A stretch of 64,000 nt of DNA. Source: Tretioscincus oriximinensis (taxonomy: Eukaryota > Chordata > Lepidosauria > Squamata > Gymnophthalmidae). Of this stretch, positions 30,256 to 40,735 are shown piece after piece (positions within the stretch are counted from its first letter, which is position 1; each line of letters opens with the position of its first letter). The position numbers were made by a program, and so were the translations under genes. The stretch lies in assembly GCA_022410635.1 (NCBI GenBank), contig JAJVDF010000429.1:1005299-1069298 (forward strand). The letters are read 5' to 3'. The notes beneath the pieces were generated by a model. The model saw only the letters and a program-made list of their open reading frames with translations. It ran no database searches and was not told the origin of the DNA.

Positions 30256-30690
30256 AAAGGAACATAAGAACATCAGAGAAGCCCTGCTGAATGGGGCCTG
30301 AGGCCCCCTATCCAGCATTCTGTCTCCCACAGAGGCCCAAGAATTGCACATGGACAGTCTGGAACAGAAGAAGGCAAAATCTTCACCTGTTCTCAATGCC
30401 TTGCAAATGGTATTTCAGGAATAGATCCTATTACTCCATCCCGGAGGCAGGATCAAAAGATCCATCCTTGTTTCTATCTATATCCTTGGTATCCATGAAC
30501 TTGTCTAATCCTGTCTTAAAGCTATCCAGGCAGCTAGCTGCCACCACCTCTTCCGGAAGTGCATTCCATTAGATCAATGACCCTCTGGGTGAAAAAAAAC
30601 ACTTTCCTTTGTCTGTCCCCACTATTCTTCCCATCAATTTCAAGGGATACCCCCTGGTGTTGTGTGATAGAGAAAATAATTTTCTGGCCT
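30256..30690 (-). mobile_element. CR1-b 3' portion
   Basis: GAACATAAGAACATCAGAG tail at left, GAATGGGGCCTGAGG, CATCCCGGAGGCAGGATC, CTGTCTTAAAGCTATCCAG, ACCCTCTGGGTGAAAAA, TTGTGTGATAGAGAAAA: 3' UTR and the end of ORF2 (reversed). Confidence 0.9.
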
Positions 30691-31314
30691 TCGCCTGAGT
30701 CAACCTAGCTGTTCAAAAGCAAGCATTTGCAAGTAGATGAACAGATACCATCACAATGGTATCTCTGCCTCTTTCTCTTCTCATTTTAATTATCTTCCTT
30801 TTCCTCCTCCTTCTTCTCCTCTTCTTTTTTCTTCTTCGTTTTCCCTCTTCTCACCCTCTTGGATGTATGATTAAAATCTAGGTTAGTGTTATATTTATGG
30901 TTCAACCAAAGCAATTATTTCCTAATTCCACTCCACCCCCTCCACTTTCCAATAGGTAGCATTTGTTGTTTATGCTAATTTCTTTAAGTGTTATGAAACT
31001 GCTAGCAAGTTCCCCTTGGGAGGACCTGATGTGGGAGCACTTTCATGATCATCAGCTTGCAACACAGTAAACAAGGGCTATATTTCTGCCTCAGTTTCTG
31101 CAAACTCCACCACTAATCAAGTCATAATGAATGGATTTTCCTCTGCCGCTCAACAGCTTTGGTGCAGGGTTCCCTAAGGGATGGGGTTTAGAGCATTGCA
31201 TCTTCCCTTGATGTCACAGGAGACTCTTGCTGGCAGGAGATTGGATAATATTTGATTCAAACTCTAGTTAAAGGCATGTAAAGCTTTTCCTCCATTATCT
31301 GATGCTGCATCTGG
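30691..31314. other. SINE-T scrap, CT-rich tract, then unique sequence
   Basis: GTTCAAAAGCAAGCATTTGC (about 30711-30735) and GAACAGATACCATCACAATGG are SINE-T words. 30775-30850 is C/T-rich. The rest shows no recognisable feature. Confidence 0.5.
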
Positions 31315-31440
31315 GCTCTTCAGCCTTGAAAGACAGTGTTGATGTGATCTGATTGAACTGTATAAAATCAAGCATGGGATGGAAAAGGGGAACAGAGAAA
31401 AAAAATACTTTCTCTATCACATAATCCTTGGACCAGGACA
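31315..31440 (+). mobile_element. CR1-b ORF2 C-terminal fragment
   Basis: GGGCTCTTCAGCCTTGAAAG, CTGATTGAACTGTATAAAAT and ACTTTCTCTATCACATAAT encode LFSLER, LIELYKIKHGM and a decayed SLSHN region. Confidence 0.7.
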
Positions 31441-31474
31441 GTCCAGGAAAAGTATTGAAGCAGGATGTTGGTCA

Positions 31475-31783
31475 ATGGATCACAGTTGGAAACCTGTGTT
31501 CAATTCTGGGCACCCCAATTTAAAGAGGATATTGATAAATTAGAGCACATTCAGAAGAGAGTCCAAGGGTGGAAACGGTCTGTAAACCTGGTCCTATGAG
31601 GAGCAGGTAAAGGNTCTCAGAGTGCTTAGTCTGCAGAAGAGGAGATGGAGAGGACATTTGGGAGTTGCCTACAAATATCTGCAGGGCTGTCACAGAGCAG
31701 AGGGGGAAACTTTGTTCTCATCGGTACGTGGAAGGACCAGAAACAATGGGATGAAACTGCAAGGGAGAAGATGCAGATTAGAT
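31475..31783 (+). mobile_element. CR1-a, part 1 of split copy
   Basis: TGTTCAATTCTGGGCACCCC (QFW region), CAGAAGAGGAGATGGAGAGG, GGACCAGAAACAATGGGATG (RTRNNGMKLQG). Interrupted after AGATTAGAT; resumes at 32265. Confidence 0.85.
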
Positions 31784-31839
31784 TTTTATTTTATTTTTAG
31801 CACAAAAAAGGCCCTGGACTGTGAAGAAGGAATACATTT

Positions 31840-31880
<41 letters not shown>

Positions 31881-32264
31881 CATGATCATGATCATGATGA
31901 TCATGATGATGATCATGATGATCATGATCATGATCATGATGATGATCATGATGATGATGATCATCATCATCATCATCATGATCATGATCATCATGATGAT
32001 GATGATCATGATAATCATGATGATGATCATGATGATCATGATGATGATCATGATGATGATGATGATGATCATCATGATCATCATGATCATGATGATGATG
32101 ATGATGATCATCATCATCATCGTTATCGTTATCATCGTTATCATCGTTATTGTTATTGTTACTGTTGTTGCTGTTGTTGCTGTTGTTGCTGTTGTTGTGG
32201 TTATCATTATCATTGTCGTTGTCATTGTTTTTTGTTTGTTGTTATACATTAGATACATACATAT
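31784..32264. repeat. ATG/ATC microsatellite block inserted in CR1-a
   Basis: Begins with TTTTATTTTATTTTTAG, about 40 unique bases, then from 31840 some 290 bases of ATGATG/ATCATC with many TGATCA palindromes, then CGTTAT and TGTTGC units to about 32245. AGATTAGAT is present on both sides (31775-31783 and 32265-32273), as expected for a target duplication. It gives poly-Asp/His, poly-Met and poly-Ile ORFs that are artefacts. Confidence 0.8.
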
Positions 32265-32565
32265 AGATTAGATATATTGATTAGATATCAGGAAATATAT
32301 TTAGATATTAGAAAAAGAACTTTCTGGCAGGAAGGGTGATAAAGCAGTGGAACAGGTTGCCACAGAGGCTGGGCAGCCATCTCTGTTAGGAAGGAAGGAA
32401 TGGAAGATGTGAGCGAAGAAAAGAGAGAGAGGAAGGAAGTCTTCAAACAGAGGCTGGGCAGCCATCTGTGTGGGATGGTTTAGTGAATTCTACATGGTGC
32501 AGGGAGTTGTACCCCATGACCTTGGAGGTCCCCCCCAACTCTATAATTCTGTGGTTCTATGAATC
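32265..32565 (+). mobile_element. CR1-a, part 2 with 3' end
   Basis: AACTTTCTGGCAGGAAGGG, AGCAGTGGAACAGGTTGCC, GTCTTCAAACAGAGGCTGG, ATGACCTTGGAGGTCCC and terminal AATTCTGTGGTTCTATGAAT. A 20-base word at 32362-32381 is repeated at 32448-32467 around a purine-rich stretch. Confidence 0.88.
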
Positions 32566-32584
32566 TATTTCCACAAGTGGAAAC

Positions 32585-33035
32585 TGTCAGTCTGGATTGA
32601 CTTAAGACAGGAATAGCCAAATTCATAGCATCCAAGTGTATCAATGGCTACTGGGAAAGACGTCTTGATACTGTCTCTGGGATGGAACAATATTCAGGAT
32701 TCTTGAGATGCCATTTACAGGGAGTCATGAACTGGCGAAAATGTTTCCACCTTCTTCTGCTTGAGATGCACAGAGGCGAGTGCAGGCTATGCGCAGGCCC
32801 CATTTGCCTCATCCACATCCCAGGGATGTAGCATGTGGATGGCAAGTCCCTATTCTAAGAGTTGAGAACAGTGTGCCCTATTCCCAACAGTCTCATGGTG
32901 GATCACAATAAAAAGTCTTAATAAAGCAGATTAAGACACCCAGGGGCCACTGGGGGGCCACTGGGTGATACGGAAGGCTGAAGTGGATGGGCTGTGGCCC
33001 CGTTCAACAGGGTGCCTCTTGTTCCTATGTCCTGA
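32585..33035 (+). mobile_element. CR1-b 3' end with MITE-like insert
   Basis: CTGGATTGACTTAAGACAGG to CTTCTGCTTGAGATGCACAG (to about 32768), then non-CR1 sequence 32769-32935 containing CATCCACATCCCAGGG and TAGCATGTGGATGGCAAGTC, then the CR1-b end AAGACACCCAGGGGCCACTG to GCCTCTTGTTCCTATG. Confidence 0.75.
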
Positions 33036-33705
33036 TACACCTTGTTTTCTGGTGAATTCTCTTCTCCATCTCTGGAATCATCAGTGAGGCAACCTGATTT
33101 GAACACACTTTCTATTTTATACAAAGCATTTGAAACCTGTCAGGCATAAGGAACTGGTTTATTAAAAATAAACAAACACTGCTCACCTCTCTAAAGGGAG
33201 CATCGCCAGCTAGTAAATTACTGTTACGTTTAATACATTTATGAGGTAAACAAAAGAGGCTGGGAGACAGGGATGGAAAACAATTTGCAGGAGAATTTAT
33301 TTTGTTACAAAGGAGGTATTTATGTCACGCGCCTAAACATTCAAAGACAAATGGCCACCTATGTGCCCCCTTCTCCCTTCCCTCAAATAGATCTGTAGTC
33401 TTTGAATTGTCTCTGTGTGGGAAATCAAAGGCCAGAACAAACACGGTGTTGAGATGGCTTTGAAAATGCTAACAGCTTCTAATAGAGAAAAGGGAGGCTC
33501 AAGGGGCTACCAGGGAGCTCAGCCTCACATGAGACTCAGCCCAAGGAAAGGAAATGGATGCCCAAAACCTCTGAAGGAATATTTCACTGTAAAAATAAAT
33601 CATTTTAACCCACAGGAGGTCTCCATACCACCTGGAAGGGGTGGAGCCTGTTTCTTTGAATTAAAGACAGCTTTAAAAGCAGAAGGGATGTGGTCAGGTA
33701 TTTAA
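33036..33705. other. No gene recognised; largely unique
   Basis: No named repeats. The 96-codon frame at 33415-33705 has no known domain. Confidence 0.45.
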
Positions 33706-33707
33706 AT

Positions 33708-33945
33708 ATTTAGAGAGAGAGAGAAAGAGAAAGAATGAAAGAGGAAGAGAAAGAGAGAAAGGGAAAGGGATAGAGAGAGAAATATAAAGAAAAAGAGACA
33801 GAGACAGAAAGAAAAAAGAGAAAGAGAGAAAGAGAAGGAAAGGGAGAAAGGGGAAGACAGAAAGAATAAAAAATAAAAAGAGATACAGAGAGAAGAGGAA
33901 GAATGAGAAGAATAAAGAAAAAGAGAGGAAGGGAAAGATAGAGAT
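33708..33945 (+). repeat. (GA)n/(GAAA)n purine tract
   Basis: About 240 bases of GAGA/AAAGAGA; false Ser/Phe/Leu ORF on the minus strand. Confidence 0.92.
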
Positions 33946-34445
33946 AATGGCAGAGAAAACACTTTTAATCCCTTAATAGCTACATACGTTCTTTGAATTT
34001 TCTCTGAGATAATCTGACTACATAGGGGAGAAAACACTGTTACATTGAGCAAGTTAATGCAGGCTGCCGGCTTCATTATGACTGGCTATGATCTGTTCTT
34101 TTCCTTTCTTCTAGTCTCAGATCTTAGGAGGAAACAAACGACTACAAATAGCTGGAGCTATGCAAACAACGGAACAAAGGAATGATAGACAAATCACTGA
34201 TACTAATAAGAGCTAGAAGGGAAATTAAAAATCATGCAGGGAACAGGAGGTGAGATAGATAGAATTCCAAGGTGGGACCAATATGAATGAAATGACAGAA
34301 CTCCTTGTAATCTGGCTCACATGATACCAAATGTTGGGCCTAATTGTTGGCACGGCTGTGGGGCTCAAAGCACTTTCCTTCTTATGACATGAGAGTGTGA
34401 GGCAATTCAAGACTTCTGGGAACTGGCTTGGCATTGGGTGGAAAT
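33946..34445. other. No gene recognised
   Basis: Apparently unique sequence; no repeat or coding signal. Confidence 0.45.
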
Positions 34446-34448
34446 GTA

Positions 34449-34880
34449 GGCTGCATTCACACGACAACTTAAAAACCGCTATGAAGCTAAATTCCGGAAT
34501 ATAGCAATCGTATGTCTAGCGAGTACACCAAACCTGTATATTCCGTGACCAGAGCCCCAGTTCCGTAATGTCGCTCACTGATTTCAGGGCAGGGCAAGTC
34601 CGAGAACTTTTGCAACAGCCCCTAGAAACTGCTGCTGCGTTCTCGCTTGTTTTAAGCTCTCGCACCTAATTTGTGCCCATTCAGACGCTTGGGAGAGGAT
34701 GGGGTTGGCCACGAGAGGACGGAGGTTTTCCAGAATGATGCCTGAATATCCCAGCAATAGTTTATTCTGGGAAAAATGGCGTTTATTGCGGGACGACTAC
34801 TGAAGAAGCTTAACCCGTGCACTGGAATCCTCCTCATCTCGCTCCGATGGAGGTAGACATACGCTGTGTGCATGCAGCCC
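34449..34880 (-). mobile_element. Harbinger-like element H2, compact copy
   Basis: Ends GGCTGCATTCACACGAC (left) and, reverse-complemented, GGGCTGCATGCACAC (right). The interior, reverse-complemented, matches H1: CCGCAATAAACGCCATTT, AGAATAAACTATTGCTGGG, CAACCCCATCCTCTCCC. It lacks the GC-rich 700-bp core of H1. TA borders both ends but a clean 3-bp duplication is not visible. Confidence 0.7.
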
Positions 34881-34884
34881 TAAT

Positions 34885-35435
34885 GGGACAAGGAATACTA
34901 AGAGCTAAAGAACTGTGTTTAATTCAAGGCACAAGGATTCCCCCCATGAGGATGAATATCTACTTAACCAAATGTTTATGGCTACCCAAGTGATTATTGC
35001 TTTTGCCTGGAATGATAGAAATAAATTTGATACATCGATATGGCAACACTTACATGACTGATCAATTGATGGGGTGGGTTCTCATTGGAGGTGTGAATCC
35101 AGTGAGAAACCAAAGTTTCCATGCTGGGTTTCCTTTTAATCCAAACTGGTTTGGTACNTAAATGGACTCACAACAATTGGGTCTTTGGGGGTTTTCTCCC
35201 AAATAACCGGGTTAAAAGTAGGCTTTCTTCATTCTTTTTGTTTCTGCTCTCGCTACGGTTTGGGGTCTGTTTTCTGGGCATGGTTTGTGTGAGGAGGGAA
35301 AAGGGGAGCGCTGCATATTCCCTCCTGGCCAATGGGCATCGTGGGTGTTCCCTAGGTGGGGGGCCTTGGAAAGCCTTTGAATTGATCAGTACGCATTTGC
35401 CTCCTGCGATGCAAGATTTTATCCCTTTTCCCAAT
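34885..35435. other. No gene recognised
   Basis: Overlapping sense and antisense frames (106 and 88 codons, 35121-35441) have no recognisable domain. Confidence 0.4.
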
Positions 35436-35439
35436 AACT

Positions 35440-35600
35440 AGATGAGGGGGCTCAGTGGCTGAACCAGTTCTGCAACTTAATNATAATCAAGGTGAAACCA
35501 CCAGCTTTTGATTTTGAAAGGTCTGTTCTTAACTGCTGCACCATGGCCATGCTACCTTCAGATATAGGGTGGTACAAAATCAAAATAAATAAATATATAT
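35440..35600 (+). mobile_element. Possible SINE with L2-like tail
   Basis: GGGGGCTCAGTGGCTGAACC could be a tRNA-like head, and AGATATAGGGTGGTACAAAA with AAATAAATAAATA is an L2-like end. The middle is not recognisable. Confidence 0.35.
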
Positions 35601-37532
35601 ATATAATTCTTGCCTAGGGCCTACCACAGTCCACATGAGCATGCAAATGCCAGATCCCTTTTCATTGCCCAATTTTTTAATTTTTATTTACTCATTTTCC
35701 AACTTTCTTTCACCTCTTAACCCCCTTCGTTACACCTCTCTGCTTAAATGGGTGCACCTAGCAGTATATTCTGAAGTTAAACCAATTTTTTTTGTTAAGT
35801 GTTAACGGTCTGGTTTGATCAATGAGTTGGGATTTTATTCACTTGGCCATCTGTCTACCTATCTCAAAAAACAAAATACAAATCATTGTGTTCGTTCTGA
35901 ACATCATGTTAGAATTTCATTTCGCTATATTGGCCCAGCCTCAAAATAAAACAAAGCAAACAAAACACCCACTCTCCTGATTTGTTACTAGAAGGAAATC
36001 CCAGTGAGATTTCTTCAGCAGCCAGTACAGCTTTCCTCCCTTCCTCTCTCCCTTCATTTCAGGTCTATTTTTTTGTTCTGATTTTGTCACTATCATCAAT
36101 GTAAAGGGACCATAGCATCTATCCAATGAAGTTTTCACAATGAAAATTCCTGTCTTGGATTGTAGCCAAACAAGAGTTAAATTATTTGGATTATCCCTTC
36201 TTTTTAATTTTAAGCTTAAAGAGGAAAGATTCTAAACTGCGAAGCAATCTTTTAAACCGGCATTTAAAGCTGTCACGTGACGTTAGCTGTTTTTTAAAAG
36301 CATAGCCGTGAGTAACTTGTGCAGGTGACCAGACTGGAGCTGTTCCTTGAAAGCACAAGACAGTGATAATGACTGACAGCCCATCCTGATGAAAGGTTTC
36401 TACTGCTACCATAGTTGTAACATGAAGAATTCACCTTATGTGCTGAGTAATTCATTCACTAAAAACGTCTGCTGTCCTGAATTTTTCAGCCACTACTTTT
36501 ATCCTAATTTCATAGGGAGCTCCTCTGACTCCACAATAAAAAAATCTCCATAGGGCATGTACTTGTGGGAGCAGGCTTGAGCTGATGAGAACTCTTGAAT
36601 GATTCCAGACAAAACATGTGCAGACAAAAGAAAGGGAGAGAAGAAGGAAAGGTTGGGAAGGAAGGTGAGAGAAGGAAAGAAAGAAAGAATGATTGTTGGG
36701 AGTAAAAAAACATGTTCTGCAATTTTCCAAACTTTTTGCATGAGACGATTTACATTCTCCCTTAATTCTTGATATAGTTTCATCAACCCATTAGCTGTTT
36801 TGGGTTCTTCCTGAGATGTTAGAATGTGATCATTTTTAAAGCATTGTATTCCTATGTTTTGAAATTGGAAAGTCACTTTGATACACTGTGAAAAATGAAT
36901 GATTAAATTACTGACAGTAATAACGAGGAGGTGTTTGTTCTGAATGTTCACTTTGTATAGGTGTTTCTTCAGAATTTTTCATTCAGCTCTGCAAAGAATG
37001 GAAATGGTTTAGAAACGGATAGAAAATTGTTAAAGTACCCAAATCTGAGATGGGGTAAATAACTGGGATGAAGGTTGTGGGGGAGGAGAAAGGTTGAAAG
37101 AAATAAAAATATTCCCCCAAGCTATACAAGGAACATTTGAATAATCAAATAGCCATGAAATAAAGGTGTGAGTTTCAGGAACGGTTTCAGCCCCTGCCTC
37201 CAGTGCACATGGAACCACCTCGGTTTCCCTGGGACTTTTTCGTCTGATGTGACTCCAGGAGCGACAGCCAGCATTTCCCATTCTCTGTGTCTGTTTTTGC
37301 CCCTCACGGTCTTATGACTCTCGAGCCTGCTATGCTGCCATGGGAACGTGCAGGAGACAGTAGGACTTCCATTACATTTATTCCCTTTCATCCCTTTTGA
37401 AAGAGAAGTAAATTTGTTCAGTGGAGGTTGGCATGAAAATGTCTCCAATTTACAAATTTTGCTGCTCTGATGCTGTTTTCTGAGCCAAAAAATATTGGCC
37501 AGGATGCATGAGTGTCAGATATTGAGCTATCT
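35601..37532. other. No gene recognised; long repeat-poor stretch
   Basis: About 1.9 kb without a named transposon, apart from a GAAAG-rich patch at 36630-36690. ORFs up to 150 codons (36499-36951, minus) have no known domain and low-complexity Ser/Phe content. Confidence 0.4.
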
Positions 37533-37717
37533 NNNNNNNNNNNNNNNNNNNNNNNNNNNNNNNNNNNNNNNNNNNNNNNNNNNNNNNNNNNNNNNNNNNN
37601 NNNNNNNNNNNNNNNNNNNNNNNNNNNNNNNNNNNNNNNNNNNNNNNNNNNNNNNNNNNNNNNNNNNNNNNNNNNNNNNNNNNNNNNNNNNNNNNNNNNN
37701 NNNNNNNNNNNNNNNNN
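37533..37717. other. Assembly gap (185 N)
   Basis: Gap ending directly in (TCTG)n, so again probably a collapsed microsatellite. Confidence 0.99.
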
Positions 37718-37750
<33 letters not shown>

Positions 37751-37830
37751 ATCTCTCTATTAATATAGATCTATCTATTTAAGATTCAGTTATAGATGTA
37801 TATCTCTATATCTGTCTGTCTATTCATCTC
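37718..37830 (+). repeat. (TCTG)n then ATCT/CTAT microsatellite
   Basis: Ten or so TCTG units, then degenerate ATCT units with TATATCTC words. Confidence 0.9.
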
Positions 37831-37867
37831 AAAATGCAGACTTGGCTATAAATGCTTCTGCTGCCTC

Positions 37868-37915
37868 TGTTTTTTTCTTGTTAGTCTTTAAGATGAAAGT
37901 CTCTTGCTAGATACT
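37868..37915 (+). repeat. CGAAAGC module fragment
   Basis: TTTCTTGTTAGTCTTTAAGATG and CTCTTGCTAGA fit the distal part of the module. Confidence 0.45.
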
Positions 37916-38026
37916 GTGGATGACAATACAAGAAAATATATTTGACTTTTCAGAATATAAATTTAAGCTTATCCCACAAATGTAGTGTACACTATGCACA
38001 TATCTTCCTTGATTTAGAACAGTGTG

Positions 38027-38131
38027 CTGTACATGAATACGGGGTGCTTCTGGATCCTTCGCTGTACATGAATACGGGGTGCTTCTGGATCCTTCACTGT
38101 ACATGAATACGGGGTGCTTCTGGATCCTTCG
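38027..38131 (+). repeat. Three tandem 35-bp units at an L2 junction
   Basis: Units 38027-38061, 38062-38096 and 38097-38131 are nearly identical (CTGTACATGAATACGGGG then TGCTTCTGGATCCTTCG; unit 2 ends in A). The second half of each unit is L2 coding sequence, and the third runs on into the L2 body. Confidence 0.92.
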
Positions 38132-38840
38132 CTGACCCTTGAAGATCAGGTGGAGGCGGTGGCCAGAAGTGCATATTTCCAGTTACGTCTAGTCCGCAAG
38201 TTGCGGCCACTTCTGGTCAGGGATGATCTGGCCTCAGTGATCCACGCTCTGGTAACTTCCAGGTTGGACTATTATAACGCACTCTATATGGGGCTGCCCT
38301 TGAAAATGGTTCGGAAGCTGCAGCTGGTGCAGAATGCAGCCGCTAGACTGCTGACAGGGACAGCTGGCCGGACACACATCACGCCGGTCCTGACAGAACT
38401 GCACCGGCTGCCCATTTNCTACCGAGCCCAATTCAAGGTATTAACTCTTCCCTTTAAAGCCTTGCATAACTTGGGCCCCAAATATCTATAGGTTCGCCTT
38501 CTCCCACATGAGCCTGCTCATGCCCTAAGGTCTGCAGGGGAGGCCCTCCTGACTGTACCACCACCCTCAGTGGCAGAGAGGGTGGGAACCCGGAATAGGG
38601 TCTTCTCTGTGGCAGCCGCCAGGCTTTGGAACAGTCTCCCCCTTGAGGTGCGTCAATCACCATCTCTGTGCACTTTCAGAAAATGCTTAAAGACGCACCT
38701 CTTTGGCCTGGCCTTTGGCTAGAAAACTGCTGTCTCCTTCCCATTTTTAGAAAATGTATTAAAATGATGGTTTTATTGTTAACCGCCCTGAGACCTAAGG
38801 GTATAGGGCGGTATAAAAATGTCCATAAATAAATAAAATA
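38110..38840 (+). mobile_element. L2, 5'-truncated, well-preserved 3' half
   Basis: The frame from 38114 reads through the L2 C-terminal region: LLDPSLTLEDQVEAVA, VTSRLDYYNALYMGLP, KLQLVQNAAARLLTG, HITPVLTELHRLP. After a single in-frame TAG (about 38490, KYL*VRLLP) the same frame continues to WNSLPLEVR and KTHLFGLAFG near 38721. Then comes the 3' UTR GACCTAAGGGTATAGGGCGG and an AAATAAATAAAAT tail. RT catalytic motifs are missing. One stop and one N are the only lesions seen, so this is among the youngest L2 pieces here. Confidence 0.9.
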
Positions 38841-39533
38841 AATAAATAATAAAATGTTTAAAAACGCACGATGCTTCCATGCACTCAGTAATCATAAAGA
38901 AGGCAGAAAAGTCTTGGATCCTTAAACACCAGNACATGGGCACCTCTGGCTGGCTTCCCCCACACAGCCACTACACACCTGTGATGGCGCTCGTGTACCT
39001 GGGGATGGGGTCCAACCCTGCACAGCCTCCAGTTGACACGATGCTGACAAAAGTGTCAGGGGGTCAGTTGCAAATAAGAACAATGCTGTGATATGTAAAT
39101 ATTTCATGACGTTAGAAAATAAAGGGCTCCTCCACAACATCTCTTGGAACCTCCTATTTTAAATGTGCCACAGCTTGTAAATAAAGAAGATATATTTCAA
39201 TAATGTATTTATTTATTTGGTGAAGGGCGGGTTACATCATCATCATCATAACAACATATTTTACTGTAAATACTTCTTGTCCCACCCTTTGATGGAAGGG
39301 CTATTAAGAGTGATCTCACTAGGTGGGATGTTACATACGTGTGAGAGTTTTTCCATCGTTATGACAATTACACAGGTTTTACTGTCAAGCCCTTTGGAAA
39401 AATGGGCATTATAAATAAACGTTTTATTTATTATTTATATCTGTGAAAAACTTCATCTGGAAGAGGCTAAATTTGTGGTAGAGGCATACAATTTTTAAAA
39501 AATTGTTTTCAAAAAGAAAAGAATAAATAAACA
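38841..39533. other. No gene recognised; small L2-tail scrap
   Basis: 39205-39250 (TTTATTTATTTGGTGAAGGG) may be the reversed end of an L2 or SINE-M, followed by a short CATCAT run. Otherwise nothing. Confidence 0.4.
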
Positions 39534-39710
39534 ATAAGAACATAAGAACATCAGAAGAGCCATACTGGATCAGGCCTTAGCCCATCGAGTCCAGCATTCT
39601 GTGTCACACAGAGGCCCCCCAGATGCCCTGGGCAGTCCGAACAGAGGAAAGCAAAATATGCTCCTGTTCATGACTCCCTGCAAATGGTATCTCAGGAGTC
39701 CTGCCTAAAT
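39534..39710 (-). mobile_element. CR1-b 3' end
   Basis: GAACATAAGAACATCAGAAG, CATACTGGATCAGGCC, CAGCATTCTGTGTCACAC, AGCAAAATATGCTCCTG; stops after CAGGAGTCCTGCCT. Confidence 0.9.
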
Positions 39711-39861
39711 GCGTTGAAGTTTCAAACTGTCCCCCNCCCCCCAGTACAGTCGATTGACTGACTTCCTTTCCTTCTGCTCTAATTTATATGTTTAGCCCGA
39801 TATCTCATTGTATCTCTCTGTGAGTTGATCTATTGACTCCTCCACAGTGGTTACAAGAGGC

Positions 39862-40112
39862 CCAGGGACACAGCAGTGAGGAGCCCTGGGGTTTCAGCAG
39901 AGGCGCTGGAGTTGGAAACTCTGTCTGGGCCATGGAGGGATAGAAATCGCACTTAGATAAATGGGGAGCATCACAGCATGGTGGAGAAGACAGAAAATAG
40001 CTATGGGTGAAAACAGCTTCTAAGCCACTTTGAGTTCCTTAAAGCAAGAAAAGCGGGTTATAAAAACCCCAGTTCTTCATCTCCTTCTCCTTCTCTTTCT
40101 TTTTCTTCTTCC
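39862..40112 (+). mobile_element. SINE-T variant with CTT-type tail
   Basis: GGGGTTTCAGCAGAGGCGC head, GATAAATGGGGAGCATCAC, CAGCATGGTGGAGAAGACAG, GCCACTTTGAGTTCC, GCGGGTTATAAAAACC, tail CTTCATCTCCTTCTCCTTC. Confidence 0.85.
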
Positions 40113-40274
40113 ACATTGATGGTTCCTTAGTCTTCAAAGCCTGCGATTACAAGTTCACCTTCTAATTCTTGCAAAAATGACTATAAAATGTCTGCAGCTC
40201 ATAAAAAAATTATCCCATATTTTATCCCTTATATAAAGAGTTACGTTCATCTGCTTAATAAGTGAATCCTCTGC
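40113..40274. other. No feature recognised
   Basis: Short mixed stretch between two retroelements. Confidence 0.4.
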
Positions 40275-40735
40275 TGTGGGAGTTGACTTCCAGAAGGTGG
40301 GAGCTAGCAGCCTGGATAGCTTTAAGACAGGACTAGACAAGTTCACGGAATCCAAGGGAATAAATAGATACCAGGATGGATCTCTTGATCCTGCCTCCGA
40401 GATGGAGCAAGAGGCAGGATTCCTGAAATACCATTTGTAGGGAATCAAGAACAGCTCAAGATGTTGCCTTCTCCTTCTGCTTGAGATGCCCAGGGGGAAT
40501 TGGTGGGCGACAGCAGACTATGGCAGTCCATGCATGACTCAGCCACATGCCATTCAGGGCCTGCCATAGCCTACACTAGCATGTGGATGGTAAGTCCCTG
40601 TTCCAAAAGTTGACAACAGGTGAAGGGTTTACCTTCTTCTGCTTCAGACTGCCCTGGTGCATTTGGAGGGCTGCTGGGTGATACAGGTGGGACTCCAGCC
40701 CCATTCAGCAGGGTTCCTCTTATGTTCTTAATGGG
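40275..40735 (+). mobile_element. CR1-b 3' end with MITE-like insert
   Basis: CAGCCTGGATAGCTTTAAG, GACTAGACAAGTTCACGG, GATGGAGCAAGAGGCAGG, GCTTGAGATGCCCAGGGGG. Then 40508-40625 is foreign (CCATGCATGACTCAGCC, TAGCCTACACTAGCATGTGG). CR1-b resumes with a repeated CTTCTTCTGCTTCAGACTGC and ends CTCTTATGTTCTTAATGG. Confidence 0.8.

Noticed and set aside
31797..32271. Poly-Asp/His, poly-Met and poly-Ile ORFs of about 150 codons
   Set aside because: All frames of an ATG/ATC repeat are open; no biological coding signal.
36499..36951. 150-codon minus-strand ORF
   Set aside because: Contains a purine tract read as Phe/Ser/Leu; no family resemblance, no splice evidence.
38027..38131. Possible CRISPR-like direct repeats
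   Set aside because: Three contiguous 35-bp units without spacers, at a retrotransposon junction, in vertebrate DNA.
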